This document shows positions 40,020-47,799 of a DNA stretch of 64,000 nucleotides, in pieces. Below the pieces are notes generated by a model. The model worked only from the letters and a program-made list of their open reading frames with translations, was not told where the DNA came from and made no database searches. This DNA comes from an uncultured Corynebacterium sp. (lineage in GTDB: Bacteria > Actinomycetota > Actinomycetes > Mycobacteriales > Mycobacteriaceae), in assembly GCA_943914355.1 (NCBI GenBank), contig CALUBS010000003.1:52286-116285 (forward strand), written 5' to 3'. The position numbers and the translations under genes were made by a program. Within the stretch, counting starts at the first letter, position 1. Every line of letters starts with the position of its first letter.

Positions 40020-41225
40020 ATGACTACTAATATGTCCCTAGGCACCGTCGGCGAGTGGCCTGCCGGGCGCGGCGATAAGGAAGAATTCATCGCCACCTTT
40101 GGCCAAGAGCGCGCAGACCGCTACCACGAGGCTTTCTGGAAGATGGACCCGGTGGCCGATGCGCTGTTTACCAGCGGACACACCGTCAAGGAAATCATGC
40201 CTAACCTGCGCGATGCCCTCGCGCGCGGCACCGCCAACGAGGACACCTTCCCCGAGGTTGCCGCCCTTATTGAGGACATGACCAAGGCACTTGACGGCAT
40301 CGACGCCGAAAAGCTGGAGCGCGGCCGCCGCGTCTACCTGTCCATCCCGCCGCTCAGCCACGGCCTGGCGCTGGGCCCGGGCTCGCTGGTCCACACCTAT
40401 TCCACCCCGGCGATCGCGGACTTATTGGTCAATACCGGTGAGCTTACCGATGGCGCCGTCAAGCGCCTTGCCTACACCACCAACTGGACCTATTCGCTCT
40501 ACCTGCCGGATGCGCTGCAGCCTGGCGGCGAAGGCTTCATCCACACCGGCATGGTGCGCGCCATCCACGCCCACGTGCGGCGCGTACACACCCGCAAGGA
40601 GCTGGACTACTCCCACTACGGTGCGCCGATTAGCGAGTTCGACATGCTGCGCACCTGGTTCGACTTCACCTACATTCCGTACGCCGGCCTGCGCAACATG
40701 GGCTGGAAGCTCACGGCAGAGGAAGAGAAGGACGCGTTCTACCTGTGGAAGATTGCCGGGCGCATGCTGGGGATTTCTACGGACCTTTTCGAAGGCGAAG
40801 ATGGGGTAGAGGCTTCCCAGGAGACCATGGACGCCATCCATACCGTCGACGGCGAGATCAATGAATCGGCCCGCAAGCTTGTCGATGCCCTCATGGACGG
40901 CTTCGTCGTCAACGCCAAGGAGCTCACGGGCATGCCCGATGACACCCTAGCGGACTGGACCGCCGCGCACGTGCGCATCATTCACGGCGATGAGGTCGCC
41001 GATGCCTGCGGCGTGGCCGACTCCGTCATGCGTCCCATCCTGCAAATGGAGGCGCCGCTGGTGCAGGAGCGCTTTGACCTCCTCCGCCAAGACTCGGAGG
41101 CGCTCGAGGCGGAAATTCAGAAGAACGAGGAGGCGGTGCGCCAGATGCTCACTCGCGATGCCACCTATATGAAGCAGGATGAGGGCATCAAGATGAAGGA
41201 TGGCTCGGTCGTCGCGGCCTCCTAA
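40020..41225 (+). CDS. DUF2236 / MpaB-type oxygenase-like protein (2)
   Basis: 401 residues, a diverged relative of the preceding gene. Family features are the region around LSHGLALGPGSLVHTYSTPAI, then a His in MVRAIHAHVRRVH in the place of the conserved VR-x-H of DUF2236, and YSHYGAPISEFDM. No signal peptide. It has a good GAGGAG ribosome-binding site (41-bp-scale operon with gene 1). It probably forms a functional pair with gene 1. Confidence 0.75.
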   Translation: MTTNMSLGTVGEWPAGRGDKEEFIATFGQERADRYHEAFWKMDPVADALFTSGHTVKEIMPNLRDALARGTANEDTFPEVAALIEDMTKALDGIDAEKLERGRRVYLSIPPLSHGLALGPGSLVHTYSTPAIADLLVNTGELTDGAVKRLAYTTNWTYSLYLPDALQPGGEGFIHTGMVRAIHAHVRRVHTRKELDYSHYGAPISEFDMLRTWFDFTYIPYAGLRNMGWKLTAEEEKDAFYLWKIAGRMLGISTDLFEGEDGVEASQETMDAIHTVDGEINESARKLVDALMDGFVVNAKELTGMPDDTLADWTAAHVRIIHGDEVADACGVADSVMRPILQMEAPLVQERFDLLRQDSEALEAEIQKNEEAVRQMLTRDATYMKQDEGIKMKDGSVVAAS

Positions 41226-41248
41226 AACAAATTACCCACTTTCATGGG

Positions 41249-41260
41249 TGACACGTCACT
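41249..41260. promoter_or_regulatory. 12-bp palindrome GTGAC-AC-GTCAC before the aldehyde dehydrogenase gene
   Basis: An inverted repeat about 90 bp upstream of the start at 41350. It is a candidate regulator site only; no matching known motif is claimed. Confidence 0.25.
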
Positions 41261-41349
41261 AGAACTTTAAGTACTCTTGTGGCAGGCGCATACAGATTGT
41301 GTTCGCCGCCACATTAATTCCAAGAATCCATTTAGAAAGGGATCCAATA

Positions 41350-42723
41350 ATGTCCAAGGATTTTGCGGTAACTAACCCCGCTACCAATGAAGTAGTAGAA
41401 AAATTCGACACCTTTAGCGATGAGCAGATCCAAGAGGTTCTGGCTAAGTCCAACGAGGCTTTCCAGACCTGGCGCGAGACCCCAATTGAGGAGCGCGCCA
41501 AGATTGTGTCCCGCGCAGCGGAACTGCTCAAGGAGCGCAAGGGCGAGCTGGCCAAGATTGCCGCACAGGAGATGGGTAAGTCCACCCCAGAAGGCGAGTG
41601 GGAAATTAACTTTTCCGGTGACATCCTGCAGTTCTACGCAGACAACGCCCCAGAGCACAACAAGGACCAGCCGGTTGACGTGCCAGGCGGCAAGGCCACC
41701 CTCCGCCGCCTGCCCATTGGTACCCTGCTGGGCATCATGCCGTGGAACTACCCCTTCTACCAGGTCGCCCGCTTCGCTGGTCCGAACCTGATGAACGGCA
41801 ACTGCATCATCTTGAAGCACGCCGAAATTACCCCGAAGTCTGCTGCAGTCATCGAGGAAATCTTCCGCGAGGCTGGTTTGCCAGAGGGCGTATACATTAA
41901 CGCTTACGCAAACCACGAGCAGATTGAAGAGATCATCGCGGACAAGCGTGTCCAGGGTGTATCCCTGACCGGTTCCGAGCGCGCTGGTGCCGCCGTGGCC
42001 GAGATCGCCGGCCGCAACCTGAAGAAGGTTGTGCTGGAGCTTGGCAGCACCGACCCCTACATCATCCTGGATGCAGCCGATGTCACCAAGGCTGCCGAGG
42101 AAGCTTGGGTCAAGCGCATCGAGAACGTTGGCCAGGCTTGCACCTCCAACAAGCGCATCATCGTCATGGAAGACATCTACGACGAGTTCGTCGATGAAAT
42201 GGTCCGCATTGCTGAGGGTATGAAGCAGGCTGACCCAACCCAGCCGGGCGAGAACCAGTACTACCCAATGTCCTCCCGCGAAGCCGCAGAGAACTTGGAC
42301 AAGCAGGTCAAGACCGCTGTGGACAACGGCGCTAAGGTTCGCACTGGCGGCAACCTGCACGAGACCGCTGCGTACTACGAGCCGACCGTGCTTACCGATG
42401 TCCCCGTTGGTTCCGACTCCTACTACGAAGAGTTCTTCGGCCCAGTAGCAGAGATCTACAAGGTTTCCTCCGAGAAGGAAGCCGTAGAGCTGGCCAACAA
42501 CTCCAACTACGGCCTGGGCGGTGCCGTCTTCTCCGATGACACCGAGCGCGCCACCAAGGTTGCTGACCAGATCGAGACCGGCATGATTCACGTCAACTTG
42601 GGCCAGTACTTCTCCCCAGTACTGCCATTCGGTGGCGTTAAGAACTCCGGCTTCGGCCGCGAGCTCTCCGTCTTTGCACTGGACGAGTTCGTGAACAAGC
42701 AGTACCTCTACATCAACGACTAA
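41350..42723 (+). CDS. NAD(P)-dependent aldehyde dehydrogenase, succinate-semialdehyde type
   Basis: 457 residues from the ATG at 41350 (AGAAAGGGA upstream). Catalytic Glu is in VLELGSTDPYI and catalytic Cys in GQACTSNKR; the cofactor-binding MPWNYPFYQVARF and SLTGSERAGAAVA are present. The short length and motifs resemble GabD/SSADH-type enzymes of Actinobacteria. The substrate is not certain. It stands just after the DUF2236 pair and could oxidise an aldehyde they produce, which is inference. Confidence 0.88.
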   Translation: MSKDFAVTNPATNEVVEKFDTFSDEQIQEVLAKSNEAFQTWRETPIEERAKIVSRAAELLKERKGELAKIAAQEMGKSTPEGEWEINFSGDILQFYADNAPEHNKDQPVDVPGGKATLRRLPIGTLLGIMPWNYPFYQVARFAGPNLMNGNCIILKHAEITPKSAAVIEEIFREAGLPEGVYINAYANHEQIEEIIADKRVQGVSLTGSERAGAAVAEIAGRNLKKVVLELGSTDPYIILDAADVTKAAEEAWVKRIENVGQACTSNKRIIVMEDIYDEFVDEMVRIAEGMKQADPTQPGENQYYPMSSREAAENLDKQVKTAVDNGAKVRTGGNLHETAAYYEPTVLTDVPVGSDSYYEEFFGPVAEIYKVSSEKEAVELANNSNYGLGGAVFSDDTERATKVADQIETGMIHVNLGQYFSPVLPFGGVKNSGFGRELSVFALDEFVNKQYLYIND

Positions 42724-42786
42724 TTACTCGTTGACGCTCACTCAGCGCTCCCTGAGCCTGCGGCGAGTGCATAGAGTGCAGTAGGG

Positions 42787-42820
42787 AAGGGGCCTAGCCT
42801 TGATGGGCTAGGCCCCTTTT
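42787..42820 (+). terminator. intrinsic terminator of the aldehyde dehydrogenase gene
   Basis: Stem AAGGGGCCTAGCC (42787-42799) with GGGCTAGGCCCCTTTT (from 42805), ending in TTTT. A textbook hairpin plus T-run. Confidence 0.9.
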
Positions 42821-42887
42821 CCTGTCCCCGTTGTGCTTAACCCGCATCTTCCGCAACCCTCTGAACTCAAGCTGTGTGGCGCATGCG

Positions 42888-42920
42888 AAAAATCCCGCTC
42901 AGCGCGATGCTGGGCGGGAT
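42888..42920 (-). terminator. minus-strand terminator beside the displaced tRNA 3' end
   Basis: Read on the minus strand, a hairpin (ATCCCGC/GCGGGAT with CAGC/GCTG extension, 42892-42920) is followed by TTTTT. It lies 7 bp beyond the tRNA-Asn 3' fragment, where the terminator of an intact tRNA gene would be. Confidence 0.7.
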
Positions 42921-42927
42921 GTACTGT

Positions 42928-42949
42928 GCTCCTCCAACCGGGTTCGAAC
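42928..42949 (-). repeat. displaced 3' end of tRNA-Asn (putative attachment-site remnant)
   Basis: These 22 bp match the 3' end of the intact tRNA-Asn (43678-43699) at 20 of 22 positions, covering the acceptor 3' strand and T-arm, in the same orientation and 750 bp away. The 5' part of a tRNA is missing. Confidence 0.75.
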
Positions 42950-42988
42950 AAGTTACAGTGATAAGCCAACAAGAGGTGGTGAGGCGTC

Positions 42989-43315
42989 GTGTCGACTAGT
43001 GCAGGAATTACTACCGATGCTCCCGTTGGTCGGGTGCTGACGATTTTGTCTGATATTGATAGGGTGCGTGAACTCGCTTATGACAATGATCGGGACTGCT
43101 ACCGATTCGTTATGGATGGCGGGGCTTCGGCTACGTTGTCCGAAGAACTAAAAATCTTCGACGATGAAATCGAGACTTGTTTCGCCATTTATGAGTCAGA
43201 GGATTTAAGTGCACAGCGTTTTTTGTTTGATGTTCTTTCTAGCTTGTTGAACTTTCGGGTAACCATGTTCGCACCTGATTCTGATGAAGTGGTGGCGGAG
43301 TCAAACGGCTACTAA
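42989..43315 (+). CDS. hypothetical protein between the tRNA-Asn fragments
   Basis: 108 residues from a GTG at 42989, acidic, no membrane segment, no recognised domain (GRVLTILSDIDRVRELAYDN near the start). GAGGTGGTGAGG precedes the start. The base composition is AT-richer than the neighbours. Its position between the two tRNA 3' ends suggests it was brought in by an integration event. Confidence 0.6.
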   Translation: MSTSAGITTDAPVGRVLTILSDIDRVRELAYDNDRDCYRFVMDGGASATLSEELKIFDDEIETCFAIYESEDLSAQRFLFDVLSSLLNFRVTMFAPDSDEVVAESNGY

Positions 43316-43678
43316 CGAAAAGCCTCCGCTAATCTAATCTGAATCTTTTGGGATTGCCCGCAAATCGTGGACACGTAGTGGAGCTACCTAGTGGTTAGGC
43401 GGCTATTTCTTTTCTGCTGGTGGTTGGGCCTGACTCCCGACGTGTCCACTTTCTGGGGGTCAGGCCTCTTAGGCCGCACCCGATTACCAGCAGCCCGCAA
43501 TCCGCAGGGCGCGCCCATCGACAGGCCCCAAATGCCGAGCCGCCACCGGCAAAACGATCATGCAATTCCACGACATGCACGACAGGAAACCGCCCTAAAC
43601 CACCCGAAACTGCCCAGTAAACGAAAATGATGAAACCCCTCCCACCGGCGTTTTGCAGGTAAAAGGGGGCTAAGAAAG
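43316..43678. other. 363-bp non-coding stretch with one strong hairpin
   Basis: No convincing gene. A stem GGCCTGAC (43427-43434) with GTCAGGCC (43459-43466) forms a hairpin. The rest, up to the tRNA, shows nothing I can name. Confidence 0.6.
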
Positions 43679-43751
43679 CTCCTCCAACTGGGCTCGAACC
43701 AGTGACCCTTCGATTAACAGTCGAATGCTCTGCCAACTGAGCTATGGAGGA
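43679..43751 (-). tRNA. tRNA-Asn (anticodon GTT)
   Basis: Minus strand, 73 nt including discriminator G. The acceptor stem TCCTCCA/TGGAGGA pairs perfectly. The D-arm (AGCTCAGTTGGCAGAGC), the anticodon arm with loop ACTGTTAATC (GTT), and the T-arm with GTTCGAGC are all present. CCA is not encoded. Confidence 0.97.
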
Positions 43752-43964
43752 ATATTCATGTTGTACTTCGAACGTGTCGTTCTCTGTGCAACGAGAATTA
43801 ACTATATAGCCTAACGCCGTTTTCACACAAATCGCCTGGTTAGCGGGAAAAATAGGGCTGTGGAACGTGGGGTGAGGAGACATCGGCAAGCGCATTGCTT
43901 GTGCGTTCCTATGTTGGAACCAAGACCTGGAGTTTGGCCGAGTCCCGCTAATTTTCCCTTTTCC

Positions 43965-43977
43965 TGAACACCGTTCA
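43965..43977. promoter_or_regulatory. BioQ-type operator (TGAAC-N3-GTTCA)
   Basis: TGAAC-ACC-GTTCA is a perfect 13-bp palindrome 22 bp before the bioW start. It matches the operator known for the TetR-family biotin repressor BioQ in corynebacteria. No bioQ gene is in the window. Confidence 0.8.
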
Positions 43978-43999
43978 ATACGTCCGGTACCCTCAGATT

Positions 44000-44716
44000 A
44001 TGACTTATTTCTCAGTGCGAATGCGGTCTGATTCCGCAGGCCAGCACATTTCGGGAGCAGAGCGAATTGTCAGGGAACACGAGGTTCCGGCGGTCTGTGC
44101 GGCGTTATCCGAGCGTGCTTTGGCGCACCCGAAGGGAATGGCGGAAAGTACCTTCATCACCGTGGAGGCTTTGACTGAGTCCGATATTCTGCACGTCCCT
44201 TCCGTAGGAGTAAAAGAAGAAGCGGTGCAATCGCCCTCGCAGGCTAGGGACGTCATCGAGGAACTATTGCGCCCCATGACCGCTCATTCCCAGGTAGTCA
44301 TTGAAGAGACGTTTACCGCTAGGAATATGCGCGGTGCGATGCTGATTGCAGCCGATACAGGTAAGCGCTGCGAACCAGACGCACAGCGCGGCGTCCGCGT
44401 GAGCCACATGGACGCGCACAATGCTCAAGACGCGGCTTTCAAAGGCAAGGACGCGGCCCGTGAGGCCATCGTTCTTGCGAGCAAGGTAGCCGCGCACCCC
44501 GATGTTCTAGCAGAGGTCTGTGTGTCTGATGACCCGGCCTATACCACCGGTTACGTCTGCATAGATGACACGTACCACCGCCTTCCACGCATTAAAGAGC
44601 CTGGATCGGATGAGGGAGCGCGGGCCTTCATCATCAAACCAGGCGCCGATATTGAAGCGTTGATTGATTATCTGGAAAACCGCGCCGTACTCGTGGATTT
44701 TGGGGCAGAAAAGTGA
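44000..44716 (+). CDS. bioW: 6-carboxyhexanoate--CoA ligase (pimeloyl-CoA synthetase)
   Basis: 238 residues, the BioW length. It aligns by eye with the family through FSVRMRSDSAGQHISGAERIV at the start, GVRVSHMD in the middle, ASKVAAHPDVLAEVCVSDDPAYTTGYV and KEPGSDEGARAFI near the end. It activates pimelate with ATP and CoA, the first committed step of biotin synthesis in this route. bioF follows with a 4-bp overlap, and a BioQ operator precedes. Confidence 0.93.
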   Translation: MTYFSVRMRSDSAGQHISGAERIVREHEVPAVCAALSERALAHPKGMAESTFITVEALTESDILHVPSVGVKEEAVQSPSQARDVIEELLRPMTAHSQVVIEETFTARNMRGAMLIAADTGKRCEPDAQRGVRVSHMDAHNAQDAAFKGKDAAREAIVLASKVAAHPDVLAEVCVSDDPAYTTGYVCIDDTYHRLPRIKEPGSDEGARAFIIKPGADIEALIDYLENRAVLVDFGAEK

Positions 44717-45882
44717 ACGAGAGCCTAGAACAAGTCGCATCTGCGCGCCTGGACAAGTGGCGAGAAGACGGCCTGTGGCGCAGCCCTTCGGTTTTTGGAA
44801 GTGGACAAGTGCCGGAAAGCTCCTTGCGGACGGCCGCCGGGAAGACAGCCAAAGACGCGGTGCTCTTTAGCTCGTCGAATTACCTGGGCCTGGCAGAGCA
44901 TCCGGAGATTAAAAGCGCCGTAAAGGACAGCGTTGATCACTACGGCGCAGGTTCAGGCGGCTCGCGTTTGACCACCGGCACGTCTGAATTACACGTTGCG
45001 GTAGAAGCCGCTGCGGCCCGGCTGACTGGGTATCCAGACTCGGTATTTTTTGCAACCGGGTACCAAGCCAATCTATCGACGTTGCAGGCGTTGGCCTCGC
45101 CCGAGCTCACTATTATTTCCGATGCGCGCAACCATGCCAGCATCATCGATGGCTGCCGGCTCGCAAAGGCCAGCGGCGCCTCCCTCGTCGTCACGGTGCA
45201 CCGCGACACCCGCGCTGTGGAGGATGCCCTAGCTACCAGGACCACCAAGTATGCCTTGGTGGTTACCGATGGCCTCTTTTCCATGGACGGGGTGCTCGCG
45301 CCATTGCCTGAGCTATCGCGGCTGGCGCGCGAATACGGCGCCTGGCTTATGGTGGATGACGCTCACTCGTTTGGCACTGTCGGCGACCGCGGCCTTGGCC
45401 TCCCAGAATTCTTTGGCGTCCGACCCGATATCCAGATTATTACCGCTAGCAAGGCACTCGGTGCTGAAGGCGGGCTCGTGGCAACGAGTAAGCCGGTGGC
45501 GCAGCTCTTGCGGCAACAAGCCCGGTCCTTCGTATTTTCTACCTCGCCCACGCCAGCAACATCGGCCGCCGTGCTCGCTGCGTTAAAACTCATTGAGTCT
45601 GAACCCAGTCTGGTCCGCCAACTGCAAGACAATATTGCTTATTGGCACAACACACGCGGTGCTACGCCACAGCAAGGGCCCATTATTCCCGTGCACGTGG
45701 GAGATGAGGCCGCCGCGATGGACGCTAGCGCTGCACTGCTTGACCGTGGATTTATTGTCCCGGCAATCCGGTGGCCAACTGTTGCATGTGGCGCTGCGAT
45801 TCTCCGCGTTACCCTCATGGCAACCCATACGCGCGCACAAATCGATGCTCTCTGCACAGAACTTGAACAGTTGGGTTTATAA
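44713..45882 (+). CDS. bioF: 8-amino-7-oxononanoate synthase
   Basis: 389 residues, GTG start overlapping the bioW stop (GTGA). It is a PLP enzyme of the alpha-oxoamine synthase family. The cofactor-binding features are VDDAHSFGTVGDRGLGLPE and the Schiff-base lysine in ITASKALGAEGG. It condenses pimeloyl-CoA with alanine to give 8-amino-7-oxononanoate. With bioW it lets the cell enter biotin synthesis from pimelate; bioA, bioD and bioB are not in the window. Confidence 0.92.
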   Translation: MNESLEQVASARLDKWREDGLWRSPSVFGSGQVPESSLRTAAGKTAKDAVLFSSSNYLGLAEHPEIKSAVKDSVDHYGAGSGGSRLTTGTSELHVAVEAAAARLTGYPDSVFFATGYQANLSTLQALASPELTIISDARNHASIIDGCRLAKASGASLVVTVHRDTRAVEDALATRTTKYALVVTDGLFSMDGVLAPLPELSRLAREYGAWLMVDDAHSFGTVGDRGLGLPEFFGVRPDIQIITASKALGAEGGLVATSKPVAQLLRQQARSFVFSTSPTPATSAAVLAALKLIESEPSLVRQLQDNIAYWHNTRGATPQQGPIIPVHVGDEAAAMDASAALLDRGFIVPAIRWPTVACGAAILRVTLMATHTRAQIDALCTELEQLGL

Positions 45883-45943
45883 GTAAAACGCTCGGTGAGT
45901 GCGTTCAGAGAGTGGGCTCTCGTCGCTTACACTGACAGGCATT

Positions 45944-46327
45944 ATGAGCAGCTTTATCATTGACTATTCGTGGCTCCACGAGCTGGTGCTGTACGGGCGT
46001 GACGCCGAGCTGTCCGCTGCAATTACCGGCAACTGGGACATTATTGAAGCCGTGTGGGACTTGGAGGAAAAGCACGCTATAGAAGAGGACTCCAGTTTCT
46101 TTGGCGGCGATAATTGGACCGCGCGCTTTGTGTCCGGCCTCGACGATGGCGGCCCCTTGGACGTGGGGCTATTGGACGAAGAAGATACTTCAGTGATGCT
46201 CGAGCTCTCCGTTACCGGTGACGATGAAGAGACAATGGAGCACGCGCTTATCGATGCCACCGAGACCATCACCTGGCATTTCTCCGACTGGGGCTTTGAA
46301 GACATCGAGTGGACCGCGATGCCTTGA
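45944..46327 (+). CDS. hypothetical acidic protein
   Basis: 127 residues from the ATG at 45944 (MSSFIIDYSWLHELVLYG). About one quarter of the residues are Asp or Glu; there is no membrane segment. I recognise no family. It follows bioF by about 60 bp in the same direction. Confidence 0.65.
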   Translation: MSSFIIDYSWLHELVLYGRDAELSAAITGNWDIIEAVWDLEEKHAIEEDSSFFGGDNWTARFVSGLDDGGPLDVGLLDEEDTSVMLELSVTGDDEETMEHALIDATETITWHFSDWGFEDIEWTAMP

Positions 46328-46665
46328 GAAAAGGAGGGTCCGCCAGCGGGAACGGAGATACTCGTGACGGTGGTAGACCGTTGGTATAAAACCGAGGCGA
46401 TGTGACATTTTCTCCATTGAAACTTGTCATCGAGACCAGTTAAGCTAACACTACGACGAGCCGGATACCGGAACGTTGTCGCCTGGAGCCGCGTAGGCTC
46501 CAGAGCTATATTTGGGGCTTCCACTTGCGCTCATGAACTAGTGCTGGGGCCGAGGCTTTTACTGGCGGAGCGGACCCAAAATAGTTTTGGCCGATAAGAA
46601 CGAGACCCCCGAAACTGGGTTCGCAATGGATTGCGTCCTCTGATGAGATTTCCCCAGCCTAATAC
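46328..46665. other. 338-bp intergenic stretch between the acidic protein and jetD
   Basis: No gene is supported. A stem-loop CTGGAGCC/GGCTCCAG (46483-46503) lies in the middle and may help separate the two convergent transcripts. Confidence 0.6.
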
Positions 46666-47799
46666 CTAGCGTTGAAACGTAGATTGAATCGCGTCAGTGG
46701 CATGCGCGAACGGAATCCGCTCTTGTTCAATGCGCAGCTTGCCCTCGGTGAAGAGGAGGCGGTAGGCGCGCTGCTCTTCGGTGGTGAGGTGGCTAAGTGC
46801 GGCGGAGCCGTCGCCGGGATCGGGGACCGCGAGGTGGCGGAACGCGGTGACGGTGGTGGTATCCATAAGGAGAGACTTCGTGTGGGGAAAGTGGGCGCGC
46901 ACGCCGTTGAGGATGCTGAAGCCGGCGGCGTCGAGGTCGCCCCAGTAGGTGATTTCGGCATCGTGCAGCCATTCGAGGGCGTGAAGTTGGCGGGCGGCAT
47001 TGCCGGCACCGAGAATGGCGATGGTGGGTGGGATGGCATCGGAAAGCAGGGGCAGGGCTAGGAAGGTCTGCTTGTTTTCTACGATGAGAACGCGCGGGGG
47101 CGCGGTGGGAAAGAGCTGTGCCGCCTGGGAGAGGGGAACCTCGATATCGGACAACGCGGGGGCGTGATTGAGGTAGCGCAGGCGCAGGCGGGCGTCGGTG
47201 CGGCGCAGCCCCAAATCCGTGATGCCAAAAGGCGAAAGCAGGGCGAGCAGCAGGCGGCGGTGGGTGCCTATCCATTTGCCGTCTACTCCTTCGACCGGAA
47301 CGGCGCGCTCCCACTCGCCGGAGTCCGGATGGGCGCGCAGCCAGGTCAAGCATGGCTTTAAGCAGCGCAGATCGTATGCGCATAGGTCCTTCCACTGGGC
47401 ATAGGTGCGGTACACGGCGTCGGCGAATGCAGGGGAGTCGGGGAAGATCGCGGCGATGTCGTGTGCGCGCTTGTGCGCGCGGGAGTATTCGGCGCTGAGG
47501 CCTGCAGCCGCGGCGATGCGCGGCGCACCGGTAAAGGCTGCGCGGGTAGGCACGGAATTGGTGCCGAGTCCCGTGCGGGACCAATTGCGCGGTTCGTAGT
47601 GGATCTCTTCTTGGTGCGGCCAGCGCTGCCAGGCGCGGATAAACTCCTGGGTGGCGGCGACATTGCGCGCAGCAGCGGCGGCCGTAGGCGGATGCAGCGG
47701 CCAGTCGATGCTCAGCGAATCCGGGGCGGCTAGTGCCTCAGCAAAGTGGTTGTGCAGGTATTTTGCCGCATGGGTGTGCAAGTCACTGGGCATCCGCAT
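46666..47799 (-). CDS. jetD: Wadjet protein JetD (DUF3322/DUF2220, TOPRIM nuclease)
   Basis: 377 residues from the ATG at 47799, which overlaps the jetC stop by 17 bp. The N-terminal DUF3322-like part covers about residues 1-180. The C-terminal DUF2220 TOPRIM domain carries the acidic residues in RVLIVENKQTFLALP (Glu) and EITYWGDLDAAGFSIL (D-x-D). In type I Wadjet, JetD is the nuclease that cuts closed circular DNA caught by the JetABC motor. The gene order and overlaps show that it belongs to the operon. Confidence 0.92.
   Translation of the reverse strand: MRMPSDLHTHAAKYLHNHFAEALAAPDSLSIDWPLHPPTAAAAARNVAATQEFIRAWQRWPHQEEIHYEPRNWSRTGLGTNSVPTRAAFTGAPRIAAAAGLSAEYSRAHKRAHDIAAIFPDSPAFADAVYRTYAQWKDLCAYDLRCLKPCLTWLRAHPDSGEWERAVPVEGVDGKWIGTHRRLLLALLSPFGITDLGLRRTDARLRLRYLNHAPALSDIEVPLSQAAQLFPTAPPRVLIVENKQTFLALPLLSDAIPPTIAILGAGNAARQLHALEWLHDAEITYWGDLDAAGFSILNGVRAHFPHTKSLLMDTTTVTAFRHLAVPDPGDGSAALSHLTTEEQRAYRLLFTEGKLRIEQERIPFAHATDAIQSTFQR

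Noticed and set aside
41332-42591. A 419-codon minus-strand frame opposite the aldehyde dehydrogenase
   Set aside because: The plus-strand enzyme has all catalytic motifs and a terminator; the antisense frame has none.
43391-43630. A 79-codon plus-strand frame between the tRNA fragments
   Set aside because: It spans the 43427-43466 hairpin, has a basic, proline-rich composition and no ribosome-binding site, so it is probably not translated.
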